7,200 nucleotides of DNA from Euryarchaeota archaeon UBA59 (GTDB lineage: Archaea; Thermoplasmatota; Poseidoniia; Poseidoniales; Thalassarchaeaceae). Shown here piece after piece: positions 1-5,125 of the stretch. The notes below the pieces were generated by a model that was not told the DNA's origin, did not search any database, and was given only the letters and a program-made list of their open reading frames with translations. Positions within the stretch are counted from its first letter, which is position 1, and each line of letters begins with the position of its first letter. Where the stretch lies: contig DAVI01000033.1 in assembly GCA_002505495.1 (NCBI GenBank), forward strand, positions 27,099 through 34,298, given 5' to 3'. Both the position numbers and the translations under genes were made by a program.

Positions 1-228
1 GAGCCGGCGCTGATTCTGGCCGATGAGCCAACCGGTAATCTCGACACCTCTACCTCGGAGGCGATTCTCGATCTGCTGGTGGACCTAAACCGAACTAGGG
101 GCATAACCTTCCTGATGGTGACCCACGAGGAGGCAAACGCCCAGAAATGCACTCGCCGAGTGAACATCCTTGATGGCTTGATAACATCCGATGAGAAGAT
201 TCCTCAAGTTCGAACCGAAGAAGAGTGA
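1..228 (+). CDS. ABC transporter ATP-binding protein, LolD/MacB type (C-terminal part only)
   Basis: Partial gene: the frame is open from the first base and ends at TGA 226-228, giving the last 75 residues. Seen: a Walker B strand with the catalytic pair (residues 4-10, LILADEP, Asp8/Glu9), the family-typical TGNLD D-loop (residues 11-15), and the H-loop in MVTHEE (His42). The C-terminal tail after the ILDG strand is short and charged. ADEPTGNLD is the usual wording in LolD/MacB/FtsE-like ATPases that pair with FtsX-type permeases. The protein should bind and hydrolyse ATP on the cytoplasmic face and drive the permease encoded 6 bases downstream; the tight spacing implies co-transcription and probably translational coupling. 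Walker A, the Q-loop and the LSGGQ signature must lie upstream of the window. The family is certain from the motifs; the transported substrate cannot be read from this fragment. Confidence 0.95.
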   Translation, partial: EPALILADEPTGNLDTSTSEAILDLLVDLNRTRGITFLMVTHEEANAQKCTRRVNILDGLITSDEKIPQVRTEEE

Positions 229-230
229 AC

Positions 231-234
231 GGAG
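231..234 (+). promoter_or_regulatory. Candidate Shine-Dalgarno GGAG for the permease
   Basis: GGAG lies between the ATPase stop (226-228) and the permease. It directly abuts the TTG at 235, too close to serve that codon, but is 9 bases ahead of the in-frame TTG at 244. If it is the functional site, translation starts at 244 and the protein loses its first three residues. Coupling to translation of the upstream gene could also supply initiation without a well-placed site. Confidence 0.4.
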
Positions 235-3200
235 TTGGTCGACTTGGTCTCCACCGGTAGTTCAGGAGCCACCCGTGGCCGCTTGCTGAGCCCCACCCTC
301 AACCGGTTTGTGACACCAGTCATTCTTCTCCTCGTTGCACTGGTGGTGACCTTCTTGGTCACCAAACTTATCCTCTCCATCGTCAGGCTCACCTCCTTCG
401 AAGAGCCTGGCATCGGCTGGCTGACGACCGCCATCAGTCTGGGTCTGGTCGCTGCCATCGTCGCTAACATCTGCATCAGACTACTGTTGGAGAAGCGCCA
501 GCGAATCCTCGGCAGGATGGCGCTTCGAAACCTTCGTCGAAGGAAGCGCAACACCGCGCTGATCATCATCGGGCTGCTCGTCGGATCAGCGATTGTATCG
601 AGCAGTCTCGTGGTCGGCGACAGTCTAGATGCGACTCTGAGGGCAGAGTTCACCGAGGCGCTCGATGAGACTGACATCGTGATTCAGGGTACTGATGAGG
701 TGGGTCAACCGCTTTGGTGGAACCAGACCCGCGCACTCAATTTTGTTCAAGATATGGAGTCTGACCCAGACTTGGACGCCGTATCTGTCGGCATTAGGAT
801 GGCGGTGTCGCTCAAGTCACCGATTCGCAGAACGGTCGAGCCGGCGGCGAACTGGCTCGCCATGGATGGTGAGTTGCAGCAGACTGGCACTTGGCGTCCG
901 CTCGGTGGTGACGACGGCATCGAATACAGCGACATCGAGGAGGGCAAGGTGGTCGTCAACGAGGCGGCTGCCAAGAAGATGGAACTAGCGGTCGGTGACA
1001 TCGTGGAGGTAACCTGGACAGACATCAGCACTGGTGTCCTCAAGCGTCCGTCAGCCAACTTCACTGTTCAGGGAATCGTTTCAACGAAGGCGACCGGATT
1101 CGTCGGTGGCGGCGACCCAGCCATCTTCACCGAACTTTCTCAAGCGCAGGAACTGATGGGGCGAGCCGGTGAGATCAACCGAATGGCAATGTCAGCGACC
1201 GGCGGTCTACTCGACGCCCGCGCTGCCGAAAACCGGGTCCTTCCTCGCATCAATGCCACCTTCGACGAGGCGCTGCTCGGAATCGATGGCGGCCTCGAGG
1301 TCCCAACGATTCCCGACGAACTCTCACTCGCTGTCCAACGCGTCACCGGCACTGGACTTCTCTCTGGCAGCGAAGTCGAAAGTCTGCGTGAGAACATCTC
1401 GAACCTGTCACCCGATTCACCAATCCTCGAGATGCTGATGTCACCACTCGCCGGAGTCAGTAAGGATGGAGTGAACCTGAGTGGCATCCTCAGTTCGGAG
1501 GTGAACGGTTTTGCGGTTGACGGAATAGCTGATTGGTATGCTACCCCGGCCGGGCTGTCGGTTCAGATGCGGGAGACTAGCCAATGGTTCCAGTGGGTTC
1601 CCAAGCACGAGACTGACCACGCCATCCTCGCCATCTCCTCTGTCGGCGACGGAGCTGCGCTCTCACTCCATTCCAACGGTGTTCGGCTCTCTGTGCTCAG
1701 TGAAGAGGTCTCATCGCGCGACATATCTCTGCCTGCGGGAGAGGGATACTTGGTTGACTTGGCGGTCGCCGAGGTCGACGGTTCGGGTATGGGAATCGGT
1801 TTGAGAATCACAGAGGATTCGGCTGTGCTGTTGTACGGCGAGGCGTATGGCGAAGAGGAGATTTCTTGGGATCCGACGGGATTGAATCTCTCCACCCTGC
1901 CACAGCTCGATGATGGTGAGTTGGCGATTGATGATGACCAGTTGCTGATTCGACTGTCGGGCTTGACGACCAGTCACACCTGCTCGATCCCTCTCACACT
2001 TCTGACCGGGCCTTCCCTCGCGTGCGCGTGGCAGCAGGACCCACCTGCGATCCGCCATCTCGTCGAGGTCGGCGGCGTGGCTTGGGACCAGAGTGGACAA
2101 GATCTCGTCCACACGCTCAGCCGGCTGACATCGGTGAGCGGCTCGGCTCACGACCTCGGCCTACCGGCTGGTGACATCCTCGCCGTTGGTGGTGACGCAG
2201 TCTTGGTCGAAGGTGCAGGTCTCTACGTCTTTGATGGCATCAACTTCGTGAACGGCACCTACCAGCCTCCGGCTGCCGCCGATGGCCGAACGGTCTGGTC
2301 TAACGGCACCTACACGCTCGCGAGTGGGCCCGATGGCGCCTTCATAGTCGATGAGAACGGAGTCAGCGGGCGTCTTCCTTACCAGCATACGGTCGAAGGC
2401 GTGAGCAATGTTCCGCTGATCGCCTTGTCGATTACCGGCGGCGGCGGACTATTGCCTGAACCCGCCGCCGGCGAGGTGATGCTGACCGCTTGGTCGGCGG
2501 CCGGCACAGCCCTCGTGCCACCAACCAACCTCTCGCTGCTCGGGCTTATGCCAGCCGCCCGCGGCTTTGACGAGCCACTCCTGCTCAACTACACGGCGGC
2601 GATTCCACCGCTCCCCTCACCACCCGGCCAACCCGGTCTCGACGACCTCTCGGTCGCCATCGTCAATGTCTCTGATGGAGAGGCGCTGCTGCTGATGGAT
2701 GAGCCGGTTCGCAGCAGCGTGATGGTGGCTGGACCGACATTGGCAGATCCGGGCGCCTTCGACTCCATGGTGGAGAATGTCACCGCTTGGACAGATGAGA
2801 TTACCACCGCTTCATCACTCGGATTCAATGTCATCCCGATGAAGACCGACATCCGCAAGGCGACCGAGGATGCCGGCTCTAGTTTCTCAGCGCTCTTCCT
2901 CATCTTCGGTTCGTTCGTAATCTTCGCCGGCGTACTCCTCGTCATGAATCTCTTCGTGATGCTAGCCGACGAGCGCAAGTCGGAAATGGGCATGGTTCGG
3001 GCGCTCGGGATGCAGCGGGGCGACCTGCGAACGATGTTCGTCCTCGAAGGCTCGATTATCGGCCTAATCTCAAGTGCTGTCGGCGCGGTTCTCGGCATTG
3101 GCGTTGCGCGCGCTCTGATGATTTTCCTCGACAAGGCACTATCCGAAAACTTCGGTGGCTCAATTCTCTTCGCTTGGGAGTGGCACAGCCTTCTGACCGG

Positions 3201-4998
3201 CTTCGCGACCGGTTTCATCGTTACCTGGCTGACCCTCTATGCAACTGCGATTTACATCTCAAGGATGAATGTCGTCGCCGCGATGCGCGACATCCCGACC
3301 CGACTGCAGGGCTCGCTTCCGTGGTGGACCATTCTGGTCAGCCTGCTGCTATTCGGAGCCGCACTCATCTGCGTAGTCCTAGCCTTCCTCATCGGAGACG
3401 CAGAGGAGGGTTCTCGCTACGCTTGGTGGCTGACCGGCGGATTCCTCTTCCTGCTAGGGCTTGTCCCGCCACTTTTCTTCATCTTCAACCTGATTCTTCC
3501 GGAGTCGGTCTCAATCAGGAACACCCGCTTCAGTCGCAAGATTGTTGTCCCACGGTTGGTAATGACGACTCTCGGGCTTGCGATGTTCGGCTGGGGAATA
3601 TGGACGGACCCGTTTAGGGCGGAAATGGAAGCGGGCGACACCTCGTTCATCGTCCTCGGCCTCTTCCTCGTCAGTGCCGGCGTTCTCCTACTCACAAGCC
3701 TTGCACCAATGTTCGCACGCGCCCTCGCCCGGGCAGGCTCCTCGCTCTCGAAGCGGGTCGCGTCAGTGCTACCAACCGCCTTAGCCTACCCTCTGGCAAC
3801 ACCCTTCCGAACTGCGATGACGATGGGTATGTTCAGTCTCGTTGTGTTCGCAGTGGTCGTCCTTTCGGGCTACTCGGCGATGTTCGGCAACTATCTCGGA
3901 GACATCGGTGAAAACGCCAAGGGAGAGTGGGAAATCGTCGCCTTTGGCGAGGCGGGGCTAGACGAGAACCGTTCACAGTGGGATTTGGGTGAGATCGACC
4001 CGATGTCATTCGACGCAGTCGCGGTCATCGAGACGGCCGTTGTCCAGACCTTCAGGTCGAACGAGGTAGACCCGGAAAACAAGTCTCAGTACACCACAAT
4101 CAGAGGCTTCGACGTCAATTTCACCAACCATGGAGGGTTACCACTCCACTCTTGGTCACCGAACTTGGGGGAGACCCCGGAGTCGGTTTGGCAGAGGGTG
4201 CTCGAAAATGACACATTGGCGGTCATCGACTACCAGTTGGCGCAGGACGGCTGGCAGGGTGAGCGCGGCATCATGCATGAGGGCATGGGCTACAATATCG
4301 GTGATGCGATTGTGGTCAAGGACCCGTTCAATCCATACATCAATCACACACTCTACGTGGCGGCCGTTTTGGAGGAGGAAAGCGGCTGGTTTGCCCACGG
4401 AATCAATGTAAACAAGGAATTCACGCGCGAGAAATTCGATTCTGAGCCAGATTCCATCTGGTTTTCGCTGCCCGACGGGACTTCAATCGAGGAGGAGGAG
4501 AGGATTGCGAAAGAGTTGCAATACGCGCTAGTTGAAGAGGGCTATTTCGTCATCTCGATCAATGTCGTTTTCCTGAGTATTCAATCCTTCATCTATGCGA
4601 TGTTCGGACTGCTCCAGGCATTCCTCGCGTTGGGCCTTGCGGTGGGCATCGCTGGGCTAGGCGTAATCACCATCAGGAATGTCTCAGAAAGACGCCACCA
4701 AACCGGAATACTGCGTGCCCTTGGGTTCCAGCGAGAGATGGTCGTTGCCGGCTACCTTGTCGAGCTGACTTGGATATCACTTCTCGGCATCCTCAATGGG
4801 GCTGTTGTCGGCATCGGTTTCCACTACCAATTATATGTCAAATATCTTCGAGATGAGGGGGCTGAATTCATCCTTCCGTGGCAGCAGATTTCCGGCATCA
4901 TCCTCGGCGCCTATCTGCTGACTCTTTTGGCCACTACCTGGCCGGTGATGAGGGCTGCCTCGGTGCATCCAGCGGAGGCTTTGCGTGACATCGAATGA
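235..4998 (+). CDS. Very large double-FtsX ABC transporter permease (MacB/LolC-like) with expanded extracytoplasmic domain
   Basis: Membrane subunit of an ABC system, 1587 codons, stop TGA 4996-4998. Hydrophobic segments at about residues 26-50, 62-85, 107-128, 885-910, 939-965, 985-1007, 1030-1053, 1063-1088, 1105-1123, 1137-1160, 1194-1213, 1457-1480, 1507-1530 and 1551-1572 give 14 TMs with both ends cytoplasmic. The basic loops fall on the inner side as expected. Two FtsX signatures are plain: ADERKSEMGMVRALG (911-925) and SERRHQTGILRALG (1484-1497). The module ends are VVAAMRD (1013-1019) and HPAEALRD (1578-1585). The basic stretch LRNLRRRKRN at 97-106 before TM3 is the usual FtsX-permease N-terminus. 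Outer domain 1 spans about 129-884, with a roughly 480-residue insertion; outer domain 2 spans about 1214-1450. It works with the ATPase just upstream, probably by mechanotransmission; the substrate is unknown. The start is uncertain: TTG 235 is the longest choice; TTG 244, GTG 310 and ATG 517 (residue 95) are alternatives. ATG 517 would remove TM1-2, which I think are real because TM9-10 occupy the matching place in the second half. Confidence 0.93.
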   Translation: MVDLVSTGSSGATRGRLLSPTLNRFVTPVILLLVALVVTFLVTKLILSIVRLTSFEEPGIGWLTTAISLGLVAAIVANICIRLLLEKRQRILGRMALRNLRRRKRNTALIIIGLLVGSAIVSSSLVVGDSLDATLRAEFTEALDETDIVIQGTDEVGQPLWWNQTRALNFVQDMESDPDLDAVSVGIRMAVSLKSPIRRTVEPAANWLAMDGELQQTGTWRPLGGDDGIEYSDIEEGKVVVNEAAAKKMELAVGDIVEVTWTDISTGVLKRPSANFTVQGIVSTKATGFVGGGDPAIFTELSQAQELMGRAGEINRMAMSATGGLLDARAAENRVLPRINATFDEALLGIDGGLEVPTIPDELSLAVQRVTGTGLLSGSEVESLRENISNLSPDSPILEMLMSPLAGVSKDGVNLSGILSSEVNGFAVDGIADWYATPAGLSVQMRETSQWFQWVPKHETDHAILAISSVGDGAALSLHSNGVRLSVLSEEVSSRDISLPAGEGYLVDLAVAEVDGSGMGIGLRITEDSAVLLYGEAYGEEEISWDPTGLNLSTLPQLDDGELAIDDDQLLIRLSGLTTSHTCSIPLTLLTGPSLACAWQQDPPAIRHLVEVGGVAWDQSGQDLVHTLSRLTSVSGSAHDLGLPAGDILAVGGDAVLVEGAGLYVFDGINFVNGTYQPPAAADGRTVWSNGTYTLASGPDGAFIVDENGVSGRLPYQHTVEGVSNVPLIALSITGGGGLLPEPAAGEVMLTAWSAAGTALVPPTNLSLLGLMPAARGFDEPLLLNYTAAIPPLPSPPGQPGLDDLSVAIVNVSDGEALLLMDEPVRSSVMVAGPTLADPGAFDSMVENVTAWTDEITTASSLGFNVIPMKTDIRKATEDAGSSFSALFLIFGSFVIFAGVLLVMNLFVMLADERKSEMGMVRALGMQRGDLRTMFVLEGSIIGLISSAVGAVLGIGVARALMIFLDKALSENFGGSILFAWEWHSLLTGFATGFIVTWLTLYATAIYISRMNVVAAMRDIPTRLQGSLPWWTILVSLLLFGAALICVVLAFLIGDAEEGSRYAWWLTGGFLFLLGLVPPLFFIFNLILPESVSIRNTRFSRKIVVPRLVMTTLGLAMFGWGIWTDPFRAEMEAGDTSFIVLGLFLVSAGVLLLTSLAPMFARALARAGSSLSKRVASVLPTALAYPLATPFRTAMTMGMFSLVVFAVVVLSGYSAMFGNYLGDIGENAKGEWEIVAFGEAGLDENRSQWDLGEIDPMSFDAVAVIETAVVQTFRSNEVDPENKSQYTTIRGFDVNFTNHGGLPLHSWSPNLGETPESVWQRVLENDTLAVIDYQLAQDGWQGERGIMHEGMGYNIGDAIVVKDPFNPYINHTLYVAAVLEEESGWFAHGINVNKEFTREKFDSEPDSIWFSLPDGTSIEEEERIAKELQYALVEEGYFVISINVVFLSIQSFIYAMFGLLQAFLALGLAVGIAGLGVITIRNVSERRHQTGILRALGFQREMVVAGYLVELTWISLLGILNGAVVGIGFHYQLYVKYLRDEGAEFILPWQQISGIILGAYLLTLLATTWPVMRAASVHPAEALRDIE
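1312..2754 (+). other. Beta-rich insertion within outer domain 1 of the permease (about residues 360-840)
   Basis: In ordinary FtsX/MacB permeases the outer domain runs fairly directly from a segment like residues 327-356 here to one like 863-884 (NVIPMKTDIRKATEDAG) just before the next TM. Here about 480 residues intervene. They contain repeated short hydrophobic strands separated by Gly/Asp/Asn turns (for example 463-488, 504-522, 647-672, 686-710). One cysteine pair, C583 and C597, provides the only cysteines in outer domain 1. A Pro-rich linker at 790-801 precedes the return to the common domain. The pattern resembles a beta-propeller or stacked beta-sandwiches, but no blade consensus is clear enough to name a family. 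The boundaries are estimates. Confidence 0.6.
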
Positions 4999-5072
4999 TA
5001 CAAAATTAATGCACCAAAAGCAATTCAGTTGTGCGTTTAGAATCGACGAACCTAACATTCCCTCACGCATAG

Positions 5073-5080
5073 TATAAATA
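5073..5080 (+). promoter_or_regulatory. Archaeal TATA box (promoter of the secreted-protein gene)
   Basis: TATAAATA sits in the 127-base gap after the permease, 45 bases upstream of the ATG at 5126. An archaeal TATA box lies about 25 bases upstream of the transcription start, predicting a start near 5100-5106 and a 5' leader of roughly 20-25 bases that includes the AGGAGG site. The upstream bases (CACGCATAG) do not give a convincing BRE. This suggests the last gene is transcribed separately from the ATPase-permease operon. Confidence 0.7.
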
Positions 5081-5090
5081 GAGATTGAAA

Positions 5091-5109
5091 TGGTGGGGCC
5101 ACCCCGTCA
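5091..5109 (+). other. GC-rich inverted repeat at the expected transcription start
   Basis: TGGTGGGG (5091-5098) can pair with CCCCGTCA (5102-5109) around a CCA loop. This gives 8 pairs, two of them G-T wobbles, with a GGGG/CCCC core. It overlaps the transcription start predicted from the TATA box, so it could be a regulator-binding site or, if transcription starts at its left edge, a 5' mRNA hairpin. It may also be chance. Confidence 0.25.
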
Positions 5110-5111
5110 GT

Positions 5112-5117
5112 AGGAGG
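5112..5117 (+). promoter_or_regulatory. Shine-Dalgarno AGGAGG
   Basis: AGGAGG is followed by 8 bases and then ATG 5126-5128. The strength and spacing fix the start of the secreted protein at 5126, which also begins a well-formed signal peptide. The GTG at 5121 is in another frame and meets TGA two codons later. Confidence 0.85.
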
Positions 5118-5125
5118 ACTGTGAC

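Noticed and set aside
1711..2151. Minus-strand open frame opposite the insertion region of the permease, considered because that region is unusual
   Set aside because: The plus-strand frame is uninterrupted and keeps normal secreted-domain composition (paired Cys, Gly/Asp turns); the minus frame shows no motif and no clear RBS.
2589..3218. 209-codon open frame on the minus strand inside the permease
   Set aside because: It lies opposite the unmistakable FtsX module and TMs, has no recognisable domain, and is the kind of shadow that GC-biased third positions create.
3174..3617. 147-codon plus-strand frame overlapping the permease in another frame
   Set aside because: It is Arg/His/Pro-rich nonsense over TM6-TM9 of the permease, whose own frame is clearly conserved.
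5011..5039. Possible terminator after the permease (GCAC...GTGC arms followed by GTTTAG)
   Set aside because: The arms are only 4 bases with a long interrupted loop, and there is no run of T typical of archaeal termination.
4999..5125. A small RNA or leader peptide gene in the intergenic gap
   Set aside because: The gap is only 127 bases, is accounted for by the promoter and RBS, and shows no extended secondary structure or tRNA-like pattern.
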